In this document: positions 9,212 through 17,875 of the stretch, piece by piece
Layout of the letters: every line of letters begins with the position of its first letter
Position numbering within the stretch: position 1 is the stretch's first letter
Assembly (NCBI GenBank): GCA_021781535.1
Contig: JAJXWO010000009.1
Coordinates: 1 to 47,318 of the forward strand
Direction: 5' to 3'
Source: Deltaproteobacteria bacterium
GTDB taxonomy: Bacteria > Desulfobacterota > Desulfuromonadia > Geobacterales > Pseudopelobacteraceae
Length of the DNA: 47,318 bases
Translations under genes and position numbers: made by a program
The notes under the pieces: generated by a model
What the model was told of the DNA's origin: nothing
What the model saw: the letters and a program-made list of their open reading frames with translations, nothing else
Databases searched by the model: none

Positions 9212-10041
9212 AAACCCGCATTACTATCCTCTGCGAGAACTCGGTCGGATCAATCTCAGGTACGCTTGGAGAACATGGCTTTTCCGCGCTGCTTGAACCG
9301 GCAGGTATGGCTCCACTGCTGTTTGACACCGGGCAGGGGCTCACCCTGCTGCATAATGCCCGGCGAATGAACAAGGATCTTTCCCTGGTCAGCCAGGTGG
9401 TGCTTTCACATGGGCACTATGATCATACCGGAGGATTGAAACCTTTGCTGGAGGAGTGCGGCCCGAAGCAGGTCTACGCGCACCCTTCTGTTTTCAATCC
9501 CCGCTTCCGGGTGAAGGGTAACGGTGAATGTTATCCGATCTCGCTGCCTTCCCGCCGGGAAGAACTTGAGGCAGCGGGGGCGAGTTTCAACCTTTCAAAG
9601 GAATTTCGCACTATCGCCCCCGGGATACACCTGACCGGTGAAGTGCCGCGGATAACCGCTTATGAAGTCGGTGACCAGGGGTTGTACTGTGACTGCGCCG
9701 GTCAGAACCCAGACAATACTCCTGATGATCAATCGCTCGTGCTGGAAACGGAAAAAGGTCTTGTGCTGATTCTGGGATGCTGTCATTCCGGAGTAATAAA
9801 TACGGTGGAGCATGTTGCCGTCATGACCGGCAGGCGCGATGTCTACGCCGTGCTCGGCGGCACGCACCTGGGATTCTGCGGTGAGGAGCAGATTGGCAAA
9901 ACGATCACCGCACTGAGAGCACAGGGAATAAAAAAGCTGGCCGTCAGCCACTGCACCGGTTTTGCCGCTTCGGCACGGTTGTCTCGGGAGATGCCGAAAG
10001 AGTTTCAAGTGGCGATGGTTGGTTATACACTGGAAGTATAA
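9208..10041 (+). CDS. metallo-beta-lactamase-fold hydrolase, dihydropterin-phosphate-synthase-like
   Basis: A 277-residue soluble metallohydrolase. The metal-binding motif HGHYDHTGG starts at His68, preceded by LLFDTGQG; further likely ligands are in [19 protein letters not shown] and SHCTG. This arrangement matches the subgroup related to methanogen 7,8-dihydropterin-6-methyl-4-(beta-ribofuranosyl)-aminobenzene-5'-phosphate synthase, whose bacterial members have no settled substrate. The ATG at 9208 overlaps the stop of the DUF2892 gene by four bases and gives a normal family N-terminus ([12 protein letters not shown]). The frame is open further upstream but only through repeat DNA. Confidence 0.85.
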   Translation: MKTRITILCENSVGSISGTLGEHGFSALLEPAGMAPLLFDTGQGLTLLHNARRMNKDLSLVSQVVLSHGHYDHTGGLKPLLEECGPKQVYAHPSVFNPRFRVKGNGECYPISLPSRREELEAAGASFNLSKEFRTIAPGIHLTGEVPRITAYEVGDQGLYCDCAGQNPDNTPDDQSLVLETEKGLVLILGCCHSGVINTVEHVAVMTGRRDVYAVLGGTHLGFCGEEQIGKTITALRAQGIKKLAVSHCTGFAASARLSREMPKEFQVAMVGYTLEV

Positions 10042-10569
10042 CCATGAAAAAACATTTGAAACACAGAGGGCACAGAGAACACAGAGTAAAATACAAGCGT
10101 TATAAGTTTAAAAATATTTTTTGATTCACCCAAAAGGAATATCTTGTTTTGGTTTTAAGCCTCTGATTTCTCTGTGGCTCTGTGTTATTGAACTGCCGTT
10201 TTTGACATGGTTGTTTTGTCCCAACATGCTGAAACCGAAGTATTTCAGAATTATTTACTTTTGAAAGTAATCCTGTCCCGCAGCACAAAATCCCCCGCAT
10301 TTCATACGGTTTTTTTCTCAGAAAATTATCCGAAGTTCGTGTTTTATTATTTTATATGTGACTATAAATATATAAAACACATGATATTTCTATAGACATC
10401 TATATTGTGTATGCAGTATACAGTCACCTGTTTACGCTTGCTCTTCACTAGCATTAGTATGAAAAATACTCTGCAAGGGAGGTGGATGACTGTAGTTTTG
10501 TTTTGATTCTGACCGTTTGTTTGGGATGTTTTCACAGGCAGCAACAAACTATTTCAACATGGAGGTAGT
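10042..10569. other. AT-rich intergenic region upstream of the porin gene
   Basis: 528 bases without a supportable gene. The first third is a dispersed repeat (10053-10204). The remainder is AT-rich, and I see no convincing promoter, RNA or ORF with a ribosome binding site until the GGAGG that precedes the porin start at 10570. Confidence 0.6.
10053..10204. repeat. dispersed repeat, copy 1
   Basis: About 150 bases starting CATTTGAAACACAGAGGGCA and ending around GAACTGCCGTTTTT. A second copy at 12815-12975 matches it over nearly its whole length with a few substitutions and one small insertion. The ends are partly inverted (AACACAGAG near the left end, CTCTGTGTT near the right end), so the unit could fold on itself. 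No coding potential is evident. Confidence 0.85.
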
Positions 10570-12273
10570 ATGAAACAAAAGATGGCGAAGAAACTTCTTT
10601 GTATCGCGGTTGCAGGCATTATGATGCCTATGGCTGCACAGGCAGCTGACGCGGATCTGCAACTGAAGGTCGATAAGCTGACCCAGGATCTTAATGATCT
10701 CAAGGGTACAGTCCAGCGTGTTCAGGACAAATCACTCAGCAAGTGGTTGTCCATCGGCGGCGATTACCGCTTCCGGGTTGATAGTCTTCATGGTCAGACG
10801 GTAGGGTATATCGATCCTAATCTCATGTTTAACACTGTTGGTCAGAATCTTCAGGTTGCTGCTTTTACAAACCCAATAGCAGCTAGTGTCTATATGCCTG
10901 GTTTTACTGCTGGTCAAGCACTGACCGGATTCATGGACTTTGGCAACCAGATGAAAGCTACTACAACATATGCTGGAGCATTATCTTTTCTGAATCCAGC
11001 AAATCCCCTTGTTGCTGGATTGCCAAGCCTTGCACCCGCTGGTATGGTTGCAGCTTATAAGCCAAAAAACGAAACCCTTTACACCAACAAGTTCGACCTT
11101 GACCTGCACGCCAAGGCCACCCAGGATGTTACGGTGAACGTCAGACTTGCCATGTACAAGACTTTCGGTTCCCAAGATGCCTCTGCAACGACCGGCAATT
11201 ACTTTGCCGACCGTGTCGGCGTATTCGACGGTACCCTTGGTCATGTGCCGTCCAGCAGCCTGCTGGACGTTGACCGCGCCTATGCAACATGGAGCAATAT
11301 TGCCGATCAGCCGGTATGGTTCTCGGTTGGCCGTCGCCCTTCAACCAACGGTGCACCCAGCAACCTGAGACTGGACAACGAACGCCCCGGCAATGGCGGC
11401 ACTCCTGCGTTGCTGGTTGATTACGCCTTTGACGGAGGCACTATCGGCTGGGCCCCTGACATCGATATGCTGCCCGGCGCCTATGCCAAGGTTTGTTACG
11501 GCCGTGGCTTCGACAGTGGCTTCAAAGGTAATTCCAGCCTTAGCACTAATAGCATCAAAGATACCGATATGCTCGGTGTAGCTGTTATCCCGGTTGACAC
11601 CGATCCGCTGCGCGTCTGGCTGCAGTGGAACCGCGGCTTCAATATTTTCGATTTCCCGGTTATGAACAATACCGCTTTTGGCAATACTGCACCTTCCACC
11701 AATCTTGGTAGCATCGACTGGTACGGCGCAGGCGCCATGAGTACCCTTAAAAACGTCGGTCCGGGTAACCTGAACTTCTTCACCGATTTAGGTCTGAGTG
11801 TCACCCATCCCGGAAACAATGTATCAGGCCAAGCCGGTTTCCAGGGCCTTGGCACAGGTTACTTCTTTAAACCTGAAGCCCCGGTCAGCAGAACCGGCTG
11901 GGCTGCCTACGCAGGTGTACGCTATGACCTGCCTTCCAAAACAAAACTCGGCTTCGAGTTTAACCACGGTTCGAAAGACTGGATCACCTTTGCTCCTGCT
12001 GCCGACGATATGTGGACCAGCAAAGTCGGCACACGTGGTAATGTGTATGAGCCGTACATCATTCAGGAACTTGACCTGAAACCGATCTCATCATACTTCA
12101 GCAAGACCTTCTTCAAGATCGGCTACCAGTATTATGACTTCGAATACACCGGCAGCAACAACTGGGTCGGCGCTCCTGTCAAGATTTCTGACATCACACC
12201 TGGTACCATGTTGATGATGGCACCGGTTTCAAAAGCCCAGGATGTATACGCAACATTCGAAGTGCACTTCTAG
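10570..12273 (+). CDS. extI: outer membrane porin-like protein, DUF3373-like (ExtI-like)
   Basis: A 567-residue secreted protein with a signal peptide cleaved after AAQA (about residue 26). A short coiled-coil follows (LQLKVDKLTQDLNDLKGTVQRVQ, about 30-55), then many amphipathic beta strands and the C-terminal aromatic ending FEVHF expected for an outer membrane barrel. The N-terminal coiled coil plus barrel matches the DUF3373 porin-like group common in Geobacter. In G. sulfurreducens, ExtI is a porin-like protein implicated in selenite and tellurite entry and lies beside small proteins, multiheme cytochromes and a cytochrome b module, as here. The ext name is therefore an inference from family and context. 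GGAGG precedes the ATG. Confidence 0.6.
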   Translation: MKQKMAKKLLCIAVAGIMMPMAAQAADADLQLKVDKLTQDLNDLKGTVQRVQDKSLSKWLSIGGDYRFRVDSLHGQTVGYIDPNLMFNTVGQNLQVAAFTNPIAASVYMPGFTAGQALTGFMDFGNQMKATTTYAGALSFLNPANPLVAGLPSLAPAGMVAAYKPKNETLYTNKFDLDLHAKATQDVTVNVRLAMYKTFGSQDASATTGNYFADRVGVFDGTLGHVPSSSLLDVDRAYATWSNIADQPVWFSVGRRPSTNGAPSNLRLDNERPGNGGTPALLVDYAFDGGTIGWAPDIDMLPGAYAKVCYGRGFDSGFKGNSSLSTNSIKDTDMLGVAVIPVDTDPLRVWLQWNRGFNIFDFPVMNNTAFGNTAPSTNLGSIDWYGAGAMSTLKNVGPGNLNFFTDLGLSVTHPGNNVSGQAGFQGLGTGYFFKPEAPVSRTGWAAYAGVRYDLPSKTKLGFEFNHGSKDWITFAPAADDMWTSKVGTRGNVYEPYIIQELDLKPISSYFSKTFFKIGYQYYDFEYTGSNNWVGAPVKISDITPGTMLMMAPVSKAQDVYATFEVHF

Positions 12274-12286
12274 GTTGTAGCCTTTA

Positions 12287-12320
12287 TTCCCGGCAGTGGA
12301 TTTCACTCCACTGCCGGGAA
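12287..12320 (+). terminator. strong stem-loop after the porin gene
   Basis: Perfect 14-base inverted arms (12287-12300 and 12307-12320) around a six-base loop, starting 13 bases after the porin stop. There is no T-run downstream on either strand, so it is not a textbook intrinsic terminator. It could instead stabilise the porin mRNA 3' end or attenuate read-through into the next gene. Confidence 0.55.
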
Positions 12321-12394
12321 GTAAAAAAAGTTTTGCGGATTTATATTGATAATGGTATTATCTATATAATTCCATATCACGCAAGGAGCGTATC

Positions 12395-12718
12395 ATGAAA
12401 AAATTTGTATCCGTAGTTGCAATGCTGGCCTTGGTAGTTGTTTCCCTGGTTTCCTTTACAAAAACTGCACATGCTGAAGAAGTGAAGATGGTCGGTGTGA
12501 TTACCAAAATCGAGGTTGCCGCCGATAAGAAATCTGCAACAGTCACCCTGAAAGACAATAAAACTTCTGCAAACGTTGTAATTCTGGTGAAAGATGAAAT
12601 GACGCTCGACAAATTCAATGACAAGCGCATTGTGTATGGCGACGAGATCCGTTGCAAATATGAAGTTGAGGGTGGTAAGAATGTTTCCAAGCTGTTTAAA
12701 AAAACAGCCGGCTGCTAA
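12395..12718 (+). CDS. small periplasmic protein, possible ExtJ-like
   Basis: A 107-residue exported protein. The signal peptide ends at TAHA (about residue 27). The mature part, about 80 residues, is rich in short beta strands (VKMVGVITKIEVA, SATVTLKD, ANVVILVKDEM, DEIRCKYEV) and has two cysteines, one of them the final residue. The strand pattern could be an OB-like barrel but no catalytic motif is visible. It lies between the porin and the multiheme cytochrome, the position occupied by small proteins such as ExtJ in the Geobacter ext locus. That identity rests on position and size. GCAAGGAG precedes the ATG. Confidence 0.7.
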   Translation: MKKFVSVVAMLALVVVSLVSFTKTAHAEEVKMVGVITKIEVAADKKSATVTLKDNKTSANVVILVKDEMTLDKFNDKRIVYGDEIRCKYEVEGGKNVSKLFKKTAGC

Positions 12719-12752
12719 ATCTTATTTCAAACAGCTTTCATGCTGATGTACT

Positions 12753-12802
12753 CAACCCCCAACGTCTCCTGTAAACAGGAGGAGTTGGGGGTTGTTTTTT
12801 TT
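12753..12802 (+). terminator. intrinsic terminator
   Basis: Arms CAACCCCCAAC (12753-12763) and GTTGGGGGTTG (12784-12794), with an inner TCCT/AGGA stem, are followed directly by eight T residues. It ends the porin and small-protein transcription unit, so the cytochrome gene at 13059 needs its own promoter. Confidence 0.9.
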
Positions 12803-12814
12803 AACCTAGAAAAG

Positions 12815-12975
12815 CATTTGAAACACAGAGGGCACAGAGAACACAGAGTAAAACCCTAGCGTTATAAGCTCAAATGTTTTTTTGATTCACCCAAAGGGAA
12901 TATCTTGTTTTAGTTTTAAGCCTTTAATTTCTCAGTGTTCCCTGAGGCTCTGTGTTATTGAACTGCAGTTTTTGG
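12815..12975. repeat. dispersed repeat, copy 2
   Basis: The second copy of the unit at 10053-10204, in the same orientation. It starts CATTTGAAACACAGAGGGCA and ends GAACTGCAGTTTTT. It differs by scattered substitutions and by about ten extra bases (GTTCCCTGAG region) near the right end. The two copies bracket the porin and small-protein genes as direct repeats, so recombination between them would delete that pair. Confidence 0.85.
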
Positions 12976-13058
12976 TTTAAAAGTACCGTGGGCGGATTCT
13001 GAATTATTTATGTAACAGCAAGACGTGCAACTTGATCTACCGGAAAGGATAAACCGCC

Positions 13059-14258
13059 GTGCGTTGGATACTGTTCCTCATAGCATGTTTCTGTCTGGCA
13101 CCTGATCCGGACGCTGTGGCGGCTCGCGTTGGGTTTGACTGCTCCTCGTGCCACCGTGAAGGGATGAACGCCGCTGAGCTGGCCGCCCGGTTTAGGGGAT
13201 CAGGAAACTGTGTCGTCTGTCACCGGGGATATGGGCGGATCTTTGACCATGCCATGGGGCAACGCAGCGGTGAAAAACACTTTGTGCAGCGAACCTATGC
13301 CCGTTTTGACTCAGGTTTCTGGAACAAAAATTGCGACTCCTGCCACGTGCAGCGCTGTGCCGATTGTCACGGTGAGACGAAGATAACCAAGCCGTCTGTC
13401 GCTGCCTGCCAGCGGTGTCATAAAGGCTATTACACCGGGTGGGACTATTCCGGACGTGCTCCGCGTGAAGAAAACTTCCGCTACCAGCGCGGTATTGTTG
13501 TCAACGGTGAGACGTTTTTGAAGATGCTTCCCGATGTCCATTACAGTGCCGGCATGACCTGCGGAGCCTGTCATTCAATGAAAAGCCTGACAGAAGGTAA
13601 AAAAACGTCCAAAAGCTGCCGCGACTGTCACACGCCGGACCTGAAAATCCTGGAACACCGTATTCCAGCCCATCTGCAGCGGATGGAATGTTACGCCTGC
13701 CATTCGGCCTGGGCGCCGCAGGAGTATGGCACCTTCTTTCTCCGTTTCCGGGATCGGCGTATGAAAGACTCTTTTGAGCTTACGCCGGGTGCAAACCCGG
13801 AATACCTGCGCAGCTCCTATCTGAAAAGACAGGATGCTCCGCCGCTGGGGATCAATGCAGCCGGGCGGGTCAGCCCGATCAGGCCGATGTTTATCGCCTA
13901 TTATACCGATATCATGACTGCCAGAAATAATGGACCGGAGAATACTCTCCTGGCGGCAGAATGGCGCACATATTTTCCCCACACGGTTCAACGCGGCACG
14001 GTACCCTGTGAGGGATGTCACGACAATCCGACCCGTTTCCTGTTTGAACCTGAATCCCGGCGGATTTACAATCTTGAAAAGGATGGCATGGGTCTCACGT
14101 CGTTCTGGCTGCGGAAGGGGCAGCGGGTCAGCAATGGCAGCTTTATGGATGCCGCCCGTTATCTGCGTATGAGTAACAAAAGTCCCGCTTATACAAAGGC
14201 GTACATCGAAAAATGGAAAAATTTTCTCAATCGCGTCGAAAATTCATCACGACCTTGA
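13059..14258 (+). CDS. nonaheme c-type cytochrome (ExtM-like)
   Basis: A 399-residue periplasmic electron carrier with nine CxxCH heme c motifs: CSSCH, CVVCH, CDSCH, CADCH, CQRCH, CGACH, CRDCH, CYACH and CEGCH. Eight are in the first half, and the last stands alone after a 130-residue stretch without hemes. A signal peptide covers about residues 1-21 (AVAA). Start is GTG with GGAAAGGA upstream. The 3' end overlaps the Rieske gene by 46 bases, and the cytochrome b pieces are further downstream, so it probably accepts electrons from the quinol-oxidising module. Multiheme cytochromes occupy this position in the selenite/tellurite-reduction locus (ExtM), but a general menaquinol-to-periplasm conduit is equally possible. 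Confidence 0.88.
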   Translation: MRWILFLIACFCLAPDPDAVAARVGFDCSSCHREGMNAAELAARFRGSGNCVVCHRGYGRIFDHAMGQRSGEKHFVQRTYARFDSGFWNKNCDSCHVQRCADCHGETKITKPSVAACQRCHKGYYTGWDYSGRAPREENFRYQRGIVVNGETFLKMLPDVHYSAGMTCGACHSMKSLTEGKKTSKSCRDCHTPDLKILEHRIPAHLQRMECYACHSAWAPQEYGTFFLRFRDRRMKDSFELTPGANPEYLRSSYLKRQDAPPLGINAAGRVSPIRPMFIAYYTDIMTARNNGPENTLLAAEWRTYFPHTVQRGTVPCEGCHDNPTRFLFEPESRRIYNLEKDGMGLTSFWLRKGQRVSNGSFMDAARYLRMSNKSPAYTKAYIEKWKNFLNRVENSSRP

Positions 14259-14608
14259 CCATGCTGCTCGCATCAGGTGGTTTGCTGGTACGGTATCTTA
14301 CACCGCGCAGGGCCGTAAAACGCCAGGTGCTGGCCAGCGCTGCCCGTGCTGATGTACCGATCAACGGAGCACTGGTGTTTCGCAATGAGCGACTGGCACT
14401 GCTGAGAGACGCTCATGGTTTTTATGCTCTCAGTCTGGTCTGTACGCATCTGGGGTGCACGGTTACCGTCACGGAGGATGTCCTGTCGTGCCCGTGTCAT
14501 GGAAGCCGCTTTGATCGGCAAGGAAGAGTACTTTCGGGGCCTGCAGACAGATCGCTTGCCCGGATGGATGTGGAAGTACTCGGGGAACGGATTGAGGTTG
14601 TCGGGTGA
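14213..14608 (+). CDS. Rieske 2Fe-2S protein of a bc-type quinol oxidoreductase
   Basis: A 131-residue Rieske subunit. The cluster-binding boxes are CTHLGC and CPCHGSRFD, giving two Cys and two His ligands plus the disulfide pair. The N-terminus has a twin-arginine motif (SRRKFI) ahead of one hydrophobic anchor, consistent with Tat export in folded form. The start at 14213 lies 46 bases inside the cytochrome gene in another frame and is needed to keep the twin-arginine motif. The cytochrome b subunits follow after two unrelated genes, so the Rieske/cyt b module is split. By order it corresponds to the Fe-S subunit of the ext-type complex (ExtO as I recall it). Confidence 0.88.
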   Translation: MEKFSQSRRKFITTLTMLLASGGLLVRYLTPRRAVKRQVLASAARADVPINGALVFRNERLALLRDAHGFYALSLVCTHLGCTVTVTEDVLSCPCHGSRFDRQGRVLSGPADRSLARMDVEVLGERIEVVG

Positions 14609-14706
14609 GGATTATTCATTTGTCATGTGGCCCGCACGGTTGCATCATAAAATGGTTATGTTAAGCTTAACTGCACTTTAATAAAGAAAAGTTCGGGAGG
14701 TATGCC

Positions 14707-15003
14707 ATGCTGGAAATGCTTGAAAAAACTGTAATGACGACAATCGGTGTTGTCGCCATTACCCAGAAAAAAGCTGAAGAGTTGGTGGCGGAGATGAAAG
14801 AACGTTTCAAGCTGAGTGAAGACGAGGGAAAACAGATGGTTGACAGGATTCAGGCCATAGCAAATGAGAACAAGGAAAAAGTCAGGGAAATGGCAGAAGC
14901 CGAAGTTCAGAAAATTGTTGACCGCTTGGGCCTTGTTACCCGTGAGGAGTTCGATCGCCTGGTCAAACGTGTTCAAGAGTTGGAATCCCGCAGTAATAAC
15001 TAG
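14707..15003 (+). CDS. phasin-like small coiled-coil protein
   Basis: A 98-residue, almost wholly helical protein. A hydrophobic N-terminal helix (TVMTTIGVVAITQKKAEELV) is followed by charged heptads and a C-terminal VKRVQELESR coil. This matches the short phasin / polyhydroxyalkanoate-regulator-like family that in Geobacterales lies directly before aarF/ubiB. A good GGGAGG ribosome binding site precedes the ATG, and the kinase-like gene starts four bases after its stop. Granule binding is the family's name only; I see no PHA synthesis genes here. Confidence 0.65.
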   Translation: MLEMLEKTVMTTIGVVAITQKKAEELVAEMKERFKLSEDEGKQMVDRIQAIANENKEKVREMAEAEVQKIVDRLGLVTREEFDRLVKRVQELESRSNN

Positions 15004-15006
15004 TTT

Positions 15007-16692
15007 ATGCTCAACGTTCTGAAGATAAACCGGAATATCCGTAGCATCAGACGCTATCTGAATATCGTTCGGGTGCTCAGCACGTACGGTTTTGACCAGG
15101 TGCTTGAGATGCTGGGGCTTGCCGATGTGGTGGTACGAAGCCGACGCTTGTTCCGGCGGTCGATTCCTGATATAGCCCGGCTTACAGCCGCCGAACGGAT
15201 GCGGCTCGTACTGGAGGAGCTTGGTCCGACTTTTATCAAATTGGGGCAGATCCTTTCCACCCGGCCGGATGTGATTCCTCATGCATTTGTGCAAGAGTTT
15301 GAAAAGCTCCAGGACAATGTGCCGAGTTTCTCGTTTGAGGAAGTGCTCGCCCAGATAACAGGCGAACTGGGAGGGCCTGTCGAACAGTTTTTTGCGGAGA
15401 TTGATCCCGTGCCGTTAGCAGCTGCATCTATTGCCCAGGTGCATAGAGCCAGGTTGAAAACGGGTGAGGAGGTGGCCATCAAGGTGCGTCGTCCCGGCAT
15501 CGTCGAGGTGGTTGAATCCGACATTGGCGCCCTGATGTCGTTAGCAGGTCTGGCCGAACGTCACGTGCCCGGCAGTGAACTGTATGACCCGGTCGGAATT
15601 GTGCGTGAATTTGCGCGTACGATCCGCAGGGAGATGGATTTTTCACGCGAAGCACGCACCATCGAAAAATTTCGTGATAATTTCATCAAAACCGGCTGGA
15701 TGTATTTTCCGCGCGTATATTGGGAACAATGCTCCCGTGGTGTACTTACCATGGAATACGTTGCAGGCATCAAGGTTACCGACAGGCAAAAACTCGTTGA
15801 ACAGGGGATTGACCTCAAACTGGTTGCCCGCCGTGGTGCAGATTCATTTCTTGAGATGGTGCTTACTCACGGTTTCTTCCACGGCGATTTACATCCCGGC
15901 AATGTCCTGATTCTTCCGGATAATGTGATCTGTGTTCTTGATTATGGCATCGTGGGGCGGCTGGACGACGAACTCAAGACGTTCCTCACCGATATACTGT
16001 CTGCTATCGTAAACCGGGATATGGACGAAGTTGTGTCCCTTCTGCTCTTTGCCGGAGATATCTCGGACAGTCTGGATATACGTGCCCTTAAGCGGGATCT
16101 GTTCAATTTCATTGACGGCTACTACGAGATTCCTCTCAAAGAGATTGAAGTAGGGCACATGTTGATGGAATTCATCGAAATCATCACTCTCTATAGTATC
16201 AGAATCCCCTCCGACCTGATGCTGCTGGCCAAATCACTGGTGTTGATCGAAGGAATGGGGCGAGCTCTTGACCCGGCCTTTGACATGGTTGAACATTTGC
16301 GACCATTTATCGCCAAGGCTCTTCGTCAAAAAGCCTCTCCGCGGCGTATTACACGCGAACTGCAACAGGTACTGTCATCTTACCTGAGTTTGGCCCGTAA
16401 CATACCTCGCGATCTGAAAGAGATCATCAATCGTATCAACCGCAACAAGTTCAAAATCGACCTTGAACACCGCGGCCTCGATAAATTCACTGCTGATTTT
16501 GATCGATCCATCAACCGCCTTTCAACCAGCATGATCCTGGCGGCGGTAATCATTGGTTCTTCGATCATCATGCAGACCGATAAAGGGCCAAAGTTCATGG
16601 GTTTCCCCGTGCTTGCCTTTATGGGATACACCGTAGCGGGGTTTGTCGGGCTCTGGCTGGTGTATGCGATCATCCGTTCCGGGAGGATGTAG
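15007..16692 (+). CDS. ubiB: AarF/UbiB (ABC1) family atypical kinase
   Basis: A 561-residue protein of the UbiB/AarF/Coq8 family, which supports quinone biosynthesis through an ATP-dependent but poorly defined role. Family motifs are complete: the KxGQ motif (FIKLGQILSTRPDVIP), the Ala-rich loop AAASIAQVHRA, the lysine in VAIKVRRPG, the catalytic loop HGFFHGDLHPGN and the metal-binding DYGIVGRL. Two C-terminal hydrophobic helices anchor it to the inner membrane. It starts four bases after the phasin-like gene without an obvious ribosome binding site, suggesting coupling. In this anaerobe-like setting it would serve menaquinone rather than ubiquinone. It separates the Rieske gene from the cytochrome b genes. 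Confidence 0.9.
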   Translation: MLNVLKINRNIRSIRRYLNIVRVLSTYGFDQVLEMLGLADVVVRSRRLFRRSIPDIARLTAAERMRLVLEELGPTFIKLGQILSTRPDVIPHAFVQEFEKLQDNVPSFSFEEVLAQITGELGGPVEQFFAEIDPVPLAAASIAQVHRARLKTGEEVAIKVRRPGIVEVVESDIGALMSLAGLAERHVPGSELYDPVGIVREFARTIRREMDFSREARTIEKFRDNFIKTGWMYFPRVYWEQCSRGVLTMEYVAGIKVTDRQKLVEQGIDLKLVARRGADSFLEMVLTHGFFHGDLHPGNVLILPDNVICVLDYGIVGRLDDELKTFLTDILSAIVNRDMDEVVSLLLFAGDISDSLDIRALKRDLFNFIDGYYEIPLKEIEVGHMLMEFIEIITLYSIRIPSDLMLLAKSLVLIEGMGRALDPAFDMVEHLRPFIAKALRQKASPRRITRELQQVLSSYLSLARNIPRDLKEIINRINRNKFKIDLEHRGLDKFTADFDRSINRLSTSMILAAVIIGSSIIMQTDKGPKFMGFPVLAFMGYTVAGFVGLWLVYAIIRSGRM

Positions 16693-16847
16693 AGCTCTAG
16701 CCGGGATGGCCCCTCTGCTTTTTAAGTGCCCGGAACAGGCGCAGATCAGTTTCTTATCCGCTCAACCTACCATTCTTCAGTAAACTGTGCTATAGAGGCA
16801 CGGTATCAATATATTCGGGACACTACCTCCTTGCATAGACCGAAACC

Positions 16848-17468
16848 ATGATCACTGATTTCCTCAAACATCTCTTTCCCCGTGTCGTGCTTGAGCGCAA
16901 CCTGCGATTCAGCTATACTTTCTGCCTTGGGGGACTGGCATTCACCGCACTTCTGGTTATGCTGGCCAGCGGAATGCTGCTGCTGGTATATTATCAACCG
17001 ACTCCGGATCGGGCGTTCGGCTCGATACTGTTCCTGGAATCTTCAGTCTGGGGTGGGAAATATTTACGCAGTCTGCACCGCATAACATCGCATGTCCTAC
17101 TGATACTGCTGCTGCTGCACACTTTGCGGGTGATTCTGACCGGGGCATATCAGCGGCCACGGCAGCTCAACTGGGTAATCGGTTGCCTTCTTTTGTTTTT
17201 GACGCTCTTCGAAGCCTATACTGGTTATCTGTTGCCATTTGACCAGCTGGCTTTCTGGGCAACCCAGACCGGTATGGAACTGCTGGCTACGGTGCCATTC
17301 GGAACATTCCTCCGCTCCATGCTTGTGCCGGATGGCGTCGGTCAGGGGTTGTCGCTGCTCCGTTTTTATGCCCTGCATATCTGCATTATCCCGTTAACGG
17401 TGCTGGCTCTATCGTTCCTGCACTTTTACCGGGTCAGAAAGAACAAGGGGGTGCTGCCGTATCTATGA
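16848..17468 (+). CDS. cytochrome b N-terminal subunit (cyt b6-like, ExtP-like)
   Basis: A 206-residue integral membrane protein equal to the N-terminal, heme-bearing half of cytochrome b. Four hydrophobic helices are visible. Paired heme-ligand histidines sit in helix 2 (LRSLHRITSHVLLILLLLH) and helix 4 (FYALHICII...LSFLHFYRVRKNKG), the spacing used for two b hemes. The quinone-site loop between helices 3 and 4 is present (GYLLPFDQLAFWATQ). The gene overlaps the next one, the C-terminal half, by four bases. Together with the Rieske and cytochrome c proteins it forms a split menaquinol:cytochrome oxidoreductase. In the ext locus this corresponds to the b-type cytochrome ExtP. Confidence 0.9.
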   Translation: MITDFLKHLFPRVVLERNLRFSYTFCLGGLAFTALLVMLASGMLLLVYYQPTPDRAFGSILFLESSVWGGKYLRSLHRITSHVLLILLLLHTLRVILTGAYQRPRQLNWVIGCLLLFLTLFEAYTGYLLPFDQLAFWATQTGMELLATVPFGTFLRSMLVPDGVGQGLSLLRFYALHICIIPLTVLALSFLHFYRVRKNKGVLPYL

Positions 17469-17875
17469 AAAATGGATTTGTTAAGAGCTCCCTCCACTTT
17501 TTTCCGCTTATTATCCGCTCGATGTACGTACTGGCCGGCGCACTTCTTGTGTTGGCGGCAGTGGTGCCGGCACCTCTCCAGGAACAGGCCAACCCTGCAG
17601 TTACGCCCAATCCTGCCAAGTCGGCCTGGTTCCTGCTCTGGATTCAGGAGCTGGTCAGCTGGTCGCGCTTCATGATCTACCCGGTTATGGTACTGGCCTG
17701 TCTGTTTCTGCTGCTCCCCTGGATACCGGCCAGCGGCCATATTCATCGAGCCTCCTGGTTCCCGCATGAGCAGCGTACGGTATCGGCACTTACCATGCTA
17801 TGTTCACTGTTTATTGTGGCGCTGACCGTTGTAGCCATGTTTTTCAGGGGGACAAATTGGTCTCTCGCCTTTTAG
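17465..17875 (+). CDS. cytochrome b C-terminal subunit (subunit IV-like, ExtQ-like)
   Basis: A 136-residue membrane protein with three hydrophobic helices. The segment TPNPAKSAWFLLWIQEL matches the conserved PNPAKxPWYFxGxQEL of cytochrome b6f subunit IV, so it supplies the second half of the quinol-binding site. The canonical PEWY motif is not present. Its start overlaps the cytochrome b gene by four bases, and the next cytochrome gene begins inside its 3' end, so all three are translationally coupled. Confidence 0.82.
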   Translation: MKNGFVKSSLHFFPLIIRSMYVLAGALLVLAAVVPAPLQEQANPAVTPNPAKSAWFLLWIQELVSWSRFMIYPVMVLACLFLLLPWIPASGHIHRASWFPHEQRTVSALTMLCSLFIVALTVVAMFFRGTNWSLAF

